From Aquanectria penicillioides (taxonomy: Eukaryota; Ascomycota; Sordariomycetes; Hypocreales; Nectriaceae), in contig PYIU01000002.1 of assembly GCA_003415625.1 (NCBI GenBank), forward strand, positions 7,068,001 through 7,132,000: DNA of 64,000 nucleotides. Reading direction: 5' to 3'. Below, in pieces: positions 9,951-21,124 of the stretch; the stretch's first letter is position 1; every line of letters starts with the position of its first letter. The notes beneath the pieces are model-generated. The model worked only from the letters and a program-made list of their open reading frames with translations, ran no database searches and had not been told where the DNA came from. The position numbers and the translations under genes are program-made.

Positions 9951-10660
9951 TCAAGACCACAGTTCTCTGCGAAGCATGTCAAACCAAGCATGATCATTCG
10001 GATGTTCCTTGAGCAACTTCGTAACATATTCATGCCAGTCACCCTCGCAAGCTCCATAAGCGAACATTGCTATTGCGTACTCCCAATACTCGGGGCACCA
10101 CCCTAAGTTTCCCAATCTATCAGCACTGCAATTCCACTCGGAGTGATGATGATGTTTTTGCGCTGCAAGTCTCCATGAGTGAATACTGGCCGGTTACCAC
10201 GTAGAACTAGTGGAAGAACTCCACCATAGTGTGGAGCCTTTGGTCCAAGCCGCTGATGCAAAGGTACTTCCGGACTAACGCATCATTAAACTGCGACTCC
10301 GAATCAAATGGGCCGCTGATCAGTCCATCTTCAACTCCATCCTCCGGTGCGGTCCAGAACATAGACTCTTTGAAGGGTTCCCGGCCCAAGTATCCAAAAA
10401 ATCCGGGAGACGGAAGTAGCCGTAAAGCGTCGACGAAAACTCAAAGGCGATGCGATATTTCATTGTTTTCTGATGCGTTCAAACGGGCCCAAATGTCATC
10501 AAGCCTGTCACCGATAACATTTTGCATCACAATGCACTTCACATTTTGGCCTCCTGAATCGCCTTTTGGGTAGAGAGCAAAGAATTCATCCTGCCGTTTC
10601 TTAACTTCCCAAAGGATTGCGAATTGGTGGCAACAAGCCGAGGCAAGGCCTCTGGGCCGC
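9951..10660 (-). pseudogene. Aminoglycoside phosphotransferase (APH)-like kinase pseudogene
   Basis: On the minus strand a fungal APH/choline-kinase-like protein can be read in three frames. From the N side: FALYPKGDSGG, IVMQNVIGDRLDDIWARL, then an in-frame TGA after SHRL, then VFVDALRLLPSPGFFGYLGR and QRLHTMVEFFH. A one-base frameshift follows, then LVLRGNRPVFTHGDLQRKNI, which holds the HGDxxxxN catalytic loop, and VLIDWET, the metal-binding IDWE. After another frameshift comes PEYWEYAIAMFAYG and a stop near 9951. At least three disabling changes make it a pseudogene. Family members phosphorylate small molecules or proteins; the substrate of the ancestor is unknown. Confidence 0.8.
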
Positions 10661-10940
10661 TCAACAAGTGGGCAACTTTCTTGGTGTTTTTTTACAGATT
10701 CCCATGTGCATGTGTGGTGTTGATATGATTGGACTATGGCCCCCGTTGGTGTGGAGACATTGATTTGTTCGTAGCTGCTACGGATAGTCCCTTACATTTT
10801 TGACCGCCAATCGCAAATCATCACTCCGTTCTATTTGGGCTTCAGCCTAATTTCAAATTCACCCGTGTCATATTAACCTCGCAACAACATGCCTCTTCCA
10901 ACTATTCAAATTCAACACGTTGTTTTATTTTCGCTCTACC

Positions 10941-12951
10941 ATGCCTAATCCAAGTAAACTTTGCTCCACATGCGAAGATGCCCTATCTCATCCTACCGGT
11001 CTTAGAGACTCCAAGCCGCATCATCAAACCTTGGACACGTTCCGCAAAGCCGTATCGGATGACTGCTTCATCTGTTCTAAGATATGGAAAACGAATGAGC
11101 AATATTGGACCAAAAGAAAAGAGAGTTCTGGACTCCAGAGACCAATGAATTACAGGCTTTACAAGAACAAGGTTGAAAAGCCCCCCATAAATTTCCAGGT
11201 ATTGTGTGATGATTACGAGGCTTTAAAAGATCTCGGGGTTAGGTTTACCCTCATCTCATCTCGAGGCAAGCGATTCTTAATCACTTTTGATATTATGTAC
11301 CTAACCAAAACTAACTTGTTTGGGGAGATTAGATACAGAATTTCGGCGTATCATCTCCTTGCGCGACTTGGAGGACCGCACTTCCTCGTCACTTACCCTA
11401 GATATGGCGAATGCCTGGGTCAACTCTTGTCGTTCCTCCCACAAAGAGTGCAATCGGCTAGCACAGCGAGCTTCCGGATGGCATCCAACCCGCCTGATGG
11501 ATATCGGGGATGAAGCTAGTACGGAATGGAGGCTTCAGACTTTTCCCCAAAATTATGCAGCCTCGCCACCTATCCCTTACCTTACGCTAAGCTACAGATG
11601 GGGTTCATCGCCGGGCCTGAGACTATTGTCTTCAAATATCGATGACCTACGTCGCGGCAACCGGATATCTGAACTTCCGCTCACATTCAGGGATACTATA
11701 ACGGTGGCTCGGCGGTTCAAAATCCAGCACATATGGATCGATGCTTTGTGCATCATACAAGACTCGAATGAGGATTGGGAAGCCGAAGCTGCCAAAATGC
11801 GAAATGTTTATTCCCATTCTGCTTGCAACATAGCCGCGTCGGCGTCTTCGGATCCACACGGAGGTTTGTTTCGGTCGCGAGATCCAGCATCAGTGCAACC
11901 AGGCCGGGTAATGGCCAACGTGTTTGACAAAAAACTTGCAAAACACTACATTTTCGATAATGAGTATTGGGAACGCCAGATTTTCTCTGGCCCTCTTCAC
12001 AAGAGAGGGTGGGTATTCCAGGAGAGGTACTTGGCGCCGAGAGTTCTCTACTTTGCTGAACACCAAATGTTGTGGGAGTGCTCTCTCAGACGCAAGTGTG
12101 AGGCTTTTCCTAGTGGGATCCCACTCCACACATCTGCGAAGGACTTGGGGCCTCTTTGGATGGTCAAGGACCTCCAACAAAAACAGCCCTCCGCTTCTGC
12201 AATCCACCTGTGGAACAGTCTTGTCCAGGAATACAGCCAGTGTGATTTAACCTATCAGAGTGACAAAATGCTGGCATTTGCCGGTATCGCAGAGCTTTTT
12301 CAAGAGTTCATGGGCGACGAGTACGTTGCCGGGCATTGGAAGTTGAATCTCCGCCAGTCGTTAGGCTGGCAAGTCAACAACCCAGCACCAAGGATCAATT
12401 CGGATTACATAGCTCCTTCATGGTCGTGGGCATGTGTAACGGGCCCAGTGACACCAGCGAACCCACCCAACGATAACACGTTTCTTATGTCAATCTTGAA
12501 TATAAGCACGAAGAACCGAGGAAAGGATCCAACCATCGGTGTCCTGGAAGGTCGCCTGACCCTGGAAGGCGTTTTGATTCCAGTCAACTATAGCCCTGGG
12601 GAATACCGCTCCACCAACTTCCAAATAGGAGCGGATGTCATCAAGGCCCATTTTTCACCCGATAGTCTGGAAGATCAATGCGCTCCCGGAGACCCTGTTG
12701 TGCTTTTTCCTTTCAAGTCTGCAAGAATCATGGATGCTGACAGGCCAGCCGATGAATATTACGCAACGCCCTGTCTAGAGTGCCTTGTTGTAAAGCCTGT
12801 CATCGATCCAACGCCAAACACATACCGGCGCCTTGGACACTGCTGGACGAGTGAGCGTGAAAGCATCCAGAAAATGCAGGGTAAAATCAACAAGAATGCG
12901 TCAATTGTTTTAAGCCCGACAGCTAGGTTGTCAAGATTTGACCTGATATAA
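10941..12951 (+). CDS. HET-domain protein (possible frameshift or unresolved intron)
   Basis: A heterokaryon-incompatibility (HET) domain protein. The N-terminal part from ATG 10941 carries CSTCEDAL and CFICSKIW cysteine pairs common before HET domains. The second part, one frame over and open from 11305 to the TAA at 12951, holds the domain: LTLSYRWG, IWIDALCIIQDSNEDWEAEA, MRNVYSHSACNIAA, then RGWVFQERYLAPRVLYF and, C-terminally, APSWSWA. The switch lies between about 11200 and 11373. A 36-nt intron-like segment (GTACCT at 11297, CTAAC, TTAG at 11332) does not restore frame. Longer GT-AG pairs such as 11199-11373 or 11206-11332 do. HET proteins trigger cell death on recognition of incompatible partners. 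Either an intron or a frameshift is possible, so functionality is open. Confidence 0.75.
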
Positions 12952-13205
12952 TTTAAAAGATAGATCGAACTAGCATTCTTGTCGTAATCTGCTGTAAACT
13001 ATGCTTAAATATGATTTTAAGATAAACTCAAACTCTTCATCTATGTAACGACATCGAGTGCCCAACCACAGCGTCTTCAACTAGGATATCCTCCGTTACC
13101 TCGTAATCCCGCGAACCCAAACATGATCACACGGTTTCAATGTATCGCTTAAATTCCCTACATTATCGTTAACAATCAATCAATGATCTGAAACATCATT
13201 CCGTG

Positions 13206-14720
13206 GCTCACCAATCGGTTACTGCGCCACGCCAGACCCGCAGCTCATGCTGTCGCGATACGGAATACGCATCGACAAACTCGTTGCCAAAAATCTCCCT
13301 CGCTACGCTATCCTTAGCTTCAAACTGCGCAAGCGCCTTTTCAAGGGTGTTGGGTAGACGCTTGAGCGTTTGTCCCTCGGGGAGCTTGGTGGATGGAGGG
13401 AGGCTGATCTTTGACTTTTTTTCTACACCTCGCCACCCGGCCTTGAAGATTGCGCTGAGAGAGTAATAAGGGTGGAGATCGGCGGCGGGGATGCGAACCT
13501 CGAATCGGGTGGCCGATGGTTTGCACATAGTTGGCGCTACTAGTCGGATGCTCGAGAGTCGATCCTCAAGACCCCAACTCAGGGTGACGGGGGCCTAGTA
13601 GTTCTCAATAAGGCGCTTGTAAGAGTTGATGTTTGGCCAAGGAGAGGCACGATATCCGGGAGCACTTCTAGGAGACCAGCAAGGAATGATCTGCCAATAT
13701 AGGGCAAGCTTGCGATATCTGACCACTCGGCGTTCTCATCCACAGTATCCCTAGCGAACAAATTCTTTCCCTCGAGGTCAGTAAGCAAGACGTGAATGTG
13801 CCCCGAGTTTCTAGGGAGACCTTTCATTGGCTTTGCCATGAAGCAAGGAGTCACGCCGTGCTCGATGCCGATACACTTGGTCAACAACCTGCCAAAAAAG
13901 TGAGTGTTGCTCTGAGTGGTAATCTTCAGGTTACTTACTTAAAGAGAGAGACGTTGTCAGCCATCTGGCTAGCCTGAGCGAAATCAAGAGCCTAAATGAA
14001 AAGTTAGGAATGAGATGAGCGAGAGATGGGAGATACCTACAGCTTCGTATACACCTGGGCCACTTTCGGTATGCCAGCCCTCAATAGGACAGCCCATTTC
14101 CAAAAAGCGATCATAGACCTCGTGGAAATACTTCTTGGACATGATTGGCCTAGAAACGCTGTACCAAAACATGCCGTCTGTTCTAGGGAGGTCATGATGC
14201 TTCGGCCATCGGCGCAGACGGGCACGCCGTCAATTGAAAAGCGAAGCGGAAACATGGCAATGTTGTCCTCAAAGGTCAATCGCTTCATTGAGCTCACGTC
14301 AATCTCTGCCGTTAGGTCTGAATAGCCTCCCTCGGCGCTTGTGATGCTCGTCTCGTGTAAATATACGACGTCGTGCATATCCTAGCTAAAGATAGCCGAG
14401 CTCATGCCAAATCCGCCCTTGTGACTCGAAAGAAACTTGTCCTTGGACATGATCTTGCCTCTCAAGATACCGTCAAAGTCGATGCCTGCTACCTTGACTT
14501 TAGTATCGTTAACGAGCAGCTTCTTGACTGCCGTCAAGTGGCCATCGTCGTTGTGGATTCCTGAGCCGGCTCCTTGGGATGCTCGTTTTGGCGCGACTCT
14601 ACTGAGCCATTGGTCAACGAGGCGTGCATATTGCGGATTTGGGCGAGTTCTGTGTGGAGATTGGACATGTACAGTATCGTATAGTTGATAAAGAGGAATG
14701 AGTAAAATACAGGCTTGGTG
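13206..14720 (-). pseudogene. Glutamine synthetase-like (GS catalytic domain) pseudogene
   Basis: A glutamine-synthetase-fold enzyme of the fungal GS-like type is readable but broken. In order on the minus strand: VAGIDFDGILRGKIMSKDKF, GFGMSSAIFS, then TAG at 14384-14382 where relatives have Trp before DMHDVVY; FEDNIAMFPLRF and VPVCADGRSIM; then a jump missing roughly 80 residues; MSKKYFHEVYDRFLEMGCPI, GWHTESGPGVYEA; an intact intron (AA|GTAAGT...CAG|G) after SLFK; HGVTPCFMAKP, NSGHIHVLL; NSYKRLIENY then TAG at 13597-13595 (Trp in relatives) followed by APVTLSWGLEDR; and ATRFEVRIPAADLHPYYSL. Two Trp-to-TAG codons, a frameshift and an internal deletion show inactivation. The ancestor would have ligated an amine to glutamate or a similar acid. 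Confidence 0.85.
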
Positions 14721-15119
14721 ATGAGTGCTTGTCAAAAGTGAAGAATGAGGAGTAATAAAGAAATGTAGATTCGGCAGGCCGAAGATAAACAAATGGCTAT
14801 CGTATCGCCTTGAACCGAGGAATGAGGCCTTCAGACACCATGATGTCTCTTTTTGTTGTCGTTGCGTCTCTACTCGTAGTCTAGTCATCACACCGCTGAC
14901 TTGTCATATTTCGAGAGTAGGGGCTGAAATTGCTGACCGAGCTCGATCTGCTGAGAATTCATTTAACTTCATTGACACTGATATAAACAGCCAGAACCCA
15001 AGTCCACGAACATTCCATACTTAAGCAAAAGGTAAAAGTCCTAGTACAGCTTGGCCACGTGAGTTCCTTTGCTTTTCCCATTCTCGATACTTTCACTGAC
15101 TGTGCTAGCCAGATATTCT

Positions 15120-15658
15120 CGAATATGTTACAAGTCAATAGAGAGAACCAGGCACTCACTTCGAATCATTTACCACACTGCAGGCCGGTAGTATTCACGA
15201 TACCGTTCGTCAAGATGTTTTTATTGCAATTGGTAATGAGGTTCTCCGCCAAATGCTCCAAGGTCTTGAGTACTTGGCTAGCCAGGGACTCATCCATCGA
15301 GATGTCAAGCCCGACAACATTCTCTACACCATAAATGATGGAAAGCATGCATTTCAACTTGTTGATTTTGGTCTTGTCGGGGTATCTTCCGGCACTATTA
15401 CGTATGCCGAGACACAAAAGTATCTTGCATTTGAGGTGGATTTAAACCCCCAAACTCACCAAACGACAAAGCTTGATGTCTGGTCTCCGTTCATGACCAT
15501 GTCTTGTATCTTAAATGCATGCCCCTTTCGCGACAAGTGACTGAATACGCCTCAAATGAGATTCCAGGCAGCTGAGGAGGTTGCCAACCTGCCGGACTTT
15601 CAGCTAATCAGTCGCATGGCTATGGCGAATCCTAAGCACGCGTCGGCTACGGAATGAC
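15120..15658 (+). pseudogene. Protein kinase catalytic-domain remnant
   Basis: A Ser/Thr kinase fragment. The readable part has GLEYLASQGLIHRDVKPDNI (catalytic HRD loop with Lys and Asn), LVDFGLVG (DFG metal motif), a degraded APE-like KYLAFEVD, and KLDVWSPFMT (DVWS of subdomain IX). An in-frame TGA lies at 15538-15540, and the same frame continues with LNTPQMRFQAAEEV to a TGA near 15656. The glycine loop and the N-lobe lysine were not found upstream. It is best read as a truncated, inactive copy of an accessory fungal kinase. A short functional protein is unlikely without the N-lobe. Confidence 0.75.
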
Positions 15659-15659
15659 A

Positions 15660-16369
15660 CTCTTTACCGCAGATCGCCTTTGCGTCAAGTTGATCTGTTG
15701 TGATTGATTGGACTAAAACTAAAGAAGGGGGCGGTGAAATCTTTGAAAAAAAAAAAAAGGTGTGCATTCACTATAAATTGAAGGAGAGAATGGAGCGCTT
15801 TAGAGGACAAGTTATCGAACATGTAGACCGTGATTGTCCAATACCGGGAATGCGACTCTCGGAAAAGGGGGACAATAATATTTTTCCAGTCCTCTTCTTC
15901 GGAAATCCATAATGATCCAGAAGGCCCAATCTCCTGTTCTTCGGCTTTGTTAATCGCCCGATGCAAGATTGCGATTCGTGGCGAGTCTCCTCGTACCCAA
16001 GAGACGGCGAAGCCGAGTCGCCATTACACTTTGCGGGTCCACATCTCGGACTCTTTACGAGACATACGAGAAAGTACGAGAAGGCTGAGCTTTGCTTGTT
16101 CCCACCCATTCCAAGCAAAATGGCAGCATAATGAGAATATAATGCGGAGGTGTCATGTCGATCTACATTTGCCTTTCTCATTCATCTTGCAATCATCCTT
16201 TTGCATCTTCCTCAAGTCGGGTTCGGGATCACTCTGGTTGACATACACTCATCTTAAGACTTCCTCCCTCCTTTCGCCCATTCGAACACCCAAGCCATCA
16301 CTTTAACTAGCACAACCTGCGAATTCTCAATATCAACTTAGAAGTCGAATAGCCGCACCCAATAAAGCC
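15660..16369. other. Intergenic, RTA1 promoter side
   Basis: No gene recognised. An A13 run lies near 15747-15759. A pyrimidine-rich stretch before 16370 (cctccctcctttcgcccatt, about 16263) fits a fungal promoter or 5' UTR. Confidence 0.4.
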
Positions 16370-17299
16370 ATGTCTCTTGTCGAAATATCAGCTCGGTCAG
16401 GCGATTCGGAGTTCGGCGATTTTCGCCTATACAGATACACGCCATCATTACCGGCAGCAGCTGTGGGTGTGGCCGTCTTCGCCATCCTAACTGGTTTTCA
16501 CATCTGGCGCATGCTGAAGGCGCGCACTTGGTACTTCCTCGCGTTTACCATCGGTGGAATTTGTAAGTTGGACTTCGACATTTGACTTCCAAGCCGGTAG
16601 TCCTTACACGCTGCAGTCCAGGTTCTCGGTTATTGTGGTCGCATCTGGTCGCACTTCGACACCAATTCCATCGGAGGCTTCGTCATCCAAGCCATCCTCA
16701 TCCTCGTCGCCCCCGCCCTCTACGCAGCGTCCATCTACATGATCCTCGGCCGACTTATTCGAGCGCTACATGCCCCTCACCTGTCTCTTGTGCCCGTGCA
16801 ATGGCTTAGCAAGCTCTTTGTTACGGGAGACATCATATCCTTCACGATGCAAGCTGGTGGAGGCGGTATTCAGTCAGCCGGTAGTCTAAAGCTGTACGAT
16901 ATTGGTGAGAAAATCATCATTGCTGGTCTTTGGGTGCAGATTGTCATCTTCGGCTTGTTCGTCGTCACCTCGGTCCTCTTCCACTACCGACTGGCCAGGA
17001 ACCTCACAACAAAGGCAGCATCTGGGGAGATCACCTGGCAACGCTATCTCTACGTGCTGTACAGCGCCAGCACCCTCATCCTTGTCCGAAGCATTTTCCG
17101 AGTCATCGAGTACCTGCAAGGAAACGGGGGTTATCTAATCTCGCACGAAATTTTCCTTTACATCTTTGATGCGCTGCTGATGGCAGCCGTGATGGCCGTC
17201 TTCTTAGTGTGGTATGTCGACGCCCTGACTCCCCAGAACGTATACAAGGAGCAAGTTGGACAGGAGGCTACCGACACTGCTTTGAGCGACCTGCCGTGA
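16370..17299 (+). CDS. RTA1-like seven-transmembrane protein
   Basis: A member of the RTA1 family of fungal membrane proteins; Saccharomyces relatives are linked to 7-aminocholesterol resistance and lipid translocation. Exon 1 is 16370-16562; the intron is GTAAGT...CTGCAG; exon 2 is 16617-17299; total 291 residues. The join gives GGIFQVLGYCGRIWSHF, a typical family sequence. Family landmarks are YTPSLPAAAVGVAVFAI (TM1), APALYAASIYMILGRLI, FVTGDIISFTMQAGGGGI with the conserved D-x-x-S-F-x-x-Q-x-x-G-G-G, IFRVIEYLQG and the final HEIFLYIFDALLM helix. Seven hydrophobic helices are apparent. The cytoplasmic tail after about residue 268 is short and polar. No disabling change is seen, in contrast with its neighbours. 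Confidence 0.93.
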
Positions 17300-18809
17300 G
17301 GCTTTTCTTTCTAAAAGCAGGGAGGAGAACGAGGACTAGACAGGATAACGAGATAGAATTCGAGCTAGGTATTTTCGGTGTATGGAAGCAAGTCATCTGT
17401 TGGGGTCGATTGTTGATAGTTACATGGGACAAGGAACACATTGTACTCATCTTGGGTAGAGGGAAGCTTCCCTTGAGCGTGGCAACAAAGATAACGCGAA
17501 TTCATTATCAAGTCGACGAAGCGATTAATCACTTTATTTCGAAACATTTCGCCCCCTACGGCCGCAAGTGATCATGAGAAGCCAGCCCTCGCATGATAAA
17601 CTTTCGATGTCGCCGAGCGGTATTGAAATCCATAGGCGCGGAATTTGCGTTGCTGCTCCTACTTTTCTGTCCGCGAACAGTGGGTCCACAGCACGGTATT
17701 CACGGCCGGCCGGCCGGACAGACCGATTCCGCCACCCCAACCCAGACCCGGAGTCGCGGGCGCTTCCATGGGATTCTCATCGTCATGTTTACCTGTAATG
17801 GTTCGATTTGGGATCGCCGGATGATGGCTATCTCGATGCCCATGCTGCTTCGTGACTCAACCTAGTCGTGGGGTTGGGCACTGGCCAACGCCCAGCTACC
17901 CAAACAAGGGCTCCAAGATAGCCGATCGATGGATGCTGTGATGGATTCCATGGCTGATACTGACCAAATCGGAAGGAATTGGGTTAAAACTGGGGAGCAA
18001 GTGTGAGTTTGCCTTTGTGATTATTCACAGTGTATCTGAAGCGACGAGCTGCAGAAGATTGTGGCAGCGAAACCGGCGTCATCATAATGATGGCAAACAT
18101 CTATAACAGACATCTTCAACAATCGATCTTTTTTAAATACTAATGAATAAGGGAGCAAACACTATGCTAAATAGTATCTCGTATGTCTTACCAACAGGAT
18201 CCCGACGCTTCCGTAATCAATGACTCTATATCAGCCAGCTCGATTGCAACACGGCACCTCACTGGGCCACATGAAGACTCGTATCTCTTTCTACTCCGCC
18301 ATGACGGCGTCGAAGCGCACCTAGAGCCCTTGAGTCGAGACCTACTAATGCGGCGCCAGCCCCAAGGTTTCGGGTGCTGACAAACGCCTTCCATTTACGC
18401 ATCCAGAGTAAAGCAATATATATATACATGATAAAAAAATGTGGCCTGAAACGGGCGAGATAGTCATGCGCGGAAAGCCATCCCATTGGTCCACGGCTCA
18501 GCCGTCAGGCGCCCGCTTTGCCAAATTCCGCTATCATCAAACATTCCCCATGGGGTCATGCACGACCCCGGGGAAACCAGATAGGTACCAGGCCATCACT
18601 GATGCCAAACCAAGGGCAAAGACGCAATCTTAGGTGTCAGAAGCCAGAGCAGCAGCGCTGATGGATGAGGAGTCGAGCCCGTCTATCGGGGCTTTTAGAT
18701 CTTACATGGAAAGGGGCTGTCCTCTCCTCCTACAGTCTTTCGAAATTCCCTTCATCTTTTATACTTGACTATTTATATATTATTTTTGTTGATTATTTAT
18801 TATTAAAAA
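17300..18809. other. Intergenic between RTA1 and permease pseudogene
   Basis: About 1.5 kb without a recognised gene. A GC-palindromic CCGGCCGGCCGG lies at about 17704-17717. A TA-rich patch (tatatatacatg) near 18418-18429 precedes anonymous short frames. Confidence 0.45.
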
Positions 18810-20429
18810 ATGGAACCTAGGGGCAAAGAAGAGAGGCAAGATCTTGAAGATGCCAAATCCAACCATGGTAAGCCTCCTCCGGCCTTCCTCCACCTCATTC
18901 CTCGATGTGATCATTAACCATGTTTCGTCTCAGTTGGCCACCAGGGGGAACTCCGAAGAAACTTCTCCCTCTGGTCCGTCATGGGCATCAGCTTCTCACT
19001 GGCCAACTCATCTACGGAACCATTCTGGCCTCCGTCGTGTGCACTGCCATCGGTGTGAGCCTGGCTGAACTCGCGTCCGCGATGCCCAATGCCGGTGGAC
19101 AATATTACTAGACCAGCCGGCTTGCGAGTCCTAGATATGCCCGGTTCGCGTCGTACGTGACGGGCTGGATATCTTGGGCTGGTCCTCTCTTTACATGTGC
19201 CAGCATTGCTCTAGGTGTTGGTAACCTTGCCTTGGGCTGCATCAAGATGGCCCATCCAGATTTGTAGGTCTAATCTCTTCGAACCCAGTATATTCACTAT
19301 TCAATCCTCCACAGTGGCCCAAAATTTTCAGACAACTAACTTCCTCGTGCACAGGGAAATCCAACCTTGGATGACCTTTGTCAGCTACCAAATCATCCAC
19401 ATCGCCTGCGCCCTCCCCAAAATCACTTTCGTAACCCTCTGGACCTCCATCATCTCCTTCCTCGTCATCACCCTCGTCGTGTCCATCAAGGCCCCCTGCC
19501 AACAGTCAACCAAGTTTGTCTTCACCGAGTTCATCAACCGCACCGGCTGGTCCAGCGACGGCATCGCCTACATCGTGGGCCTCATCAACCCCAACTGGGC
19601 CTTCAACGGCTTGGACTGCGCCACCCACATGGCCGAGGAGGTGTTTGAACCGGAGATGGTCGTGCCCATTGCCATCCTCAGCACCGTGGCCATTGGCTTC
19701 GTCACTGCATGGCTCTTTGCCATTGGCATGATGTTTAGCATCCAAGACTTTGACAAGGTCTCGGACACACCCACGGGCGTCCCCATCCTGGACCTCTTCT
19801 ATCAGGCTCTCAACTCAGAGGCCGGTACCATTGTCCTTTGCTGCATGATCATTCTTACGGGTTGCGGATGTCTGATTGCCTCGCACACCTGGCAAGCTCG
19901 GCTGTGCTGGTCGTTTGCTCGAGACAACGGCCTTCCAGGGTCCAAGCACTTGCGAAAGCTTCACCGTTCTTTGAAGGTCCCTATCTGGGCACACCTTGCT
20001 AGCTGTGTTATTGTCAGTCTCCTGGGTTGTCTCTACCTGGCCTCGTACACTGCCTTTAACAGCATGGTTACTGCGTGTGTCGTTTTGCTCTACGCGTCCT
20101 ATGCTGTCCCCGTTGTCTGTCTCCTCGTCAAGGGGCGATGGCGTCTGACTCACGAATCGTTCTGGCTGGGTAACGCAGGATTGGTTTGTAACATTATTTT
20201 ACTGCTTTGGCTCGCGTTTGCGCTTGTGGTGAGTTGATTGTTCCCCCAAATAACTTTTTGTTGAATAAACCGCTAACCTTTCAAGATGTACGCATTCCCT
20301 CCGATCCAACCCGTCACGGGCGACAATATGAACTACGTATCAGTGGTCTACGTGGTGCTCATGGTAATTGTCACGGCCTAGTAGTTCATCAAGGCTCGGA
20401 AGGATTACAAGCCGGACATTGTTCATTGA
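18810..20429 (+). pseudogene. Amino-acid/GABA permease (APC family) pseudogene
   Basis: A broken APC-superfamily permease of the fungal GABA/choline type. Start ATG 18810; an intron (GTAAGC...TCTCAG) leads into LRRNFSLWSVMGISFSLANS (TM1). A deletion of about 20 residues follows, then GVSLAELASAMPNAGGQYY and TAG at 19109-19111 in place of the family Trp, then RYARFASYVTGWISWAG. A second intron (GTAGGT...GTGCACAG) precedes WMTFVSYQIIH. From there the protein reads well: INPNWAFNGLDCATHMAEEV, TGVPILDLFYQAL, SHTWQARLCWSFARDNGLPG. A last intron (GTGAGT...TTTCAAG) leads to YAFPPIQPVTGDNMNYVSVV and a double TAG at 20379-20384 where Trp-Trp fits, then FIKARKDYKPD. Three TAG codons at Trp sites plus deletions make it non-functional. 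Confidence 0.87.
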
Positions 20430-21124
20430 TCGACCGGTTTGCTCACCGTCTTCGCTGGAATGACAGGGCTACCCTGTACCCCAGGCCCAGATCACCCCAT
20501 CTCAGATGCATCACAGCATGAATGCAGCTGACCGAGCCCAGCGCAATTGCATTGGAAAATTTAGACACAGGCTGGTTGAAAGTTGATGAATTACTTAGCG
20601 TGAAAGATTAAGTTTATTATACATCAATACAAAGACAAAGAGTCAAGGCTATTCCAAATCCTCAGCACCGCCGCTTTCACGCTCCCAATATATCCCCGAG
20701 CCCTTCCTTGCCCGAGGTCGTCGCTAAAATGCAATGCATCCCAAAATCCTAACGCCCCGCCGCTTGGTAAATTGGTATCTCAATCAACGTAGAGTGTGTC
20801 ATGAACCAACGCGCCAGACCCCCTCGTTCTTTTCAGCTCCCGGTTGGGCATTATCACGTCGGTGCAACTCGTCTCCAATGCCCTCGTACTTTTGATCTTT
20901 TTCGCATCTTGCTTTTCGTTGGTCGTCATGGCCTCTCTCTCTCCTCATCCCTCACCATCTCCTGGAGCTTTTCTCCTTCTCTCCTTATTCTTCTCCCTTG
21001 CCTCTTGTCCTGGGCTACTGCTTCACTCTTGCTTGCACAGTTCCCAGTCTTACTTTCTGTGTGACTTGTTCATTTCGGCTTCCTTGTGCAACCCTGTGCC
21101 GCTACCCTGCGCCACTACCCCGTG
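20430..21124. other. Intergenic, convergent
   Basis: Between the permease pseudogene (plus) and the Myb-like gene (minus), so downstream of both. A CT-rich tract runs 20935-21010. No gene recognised. Confidence 0.4.
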
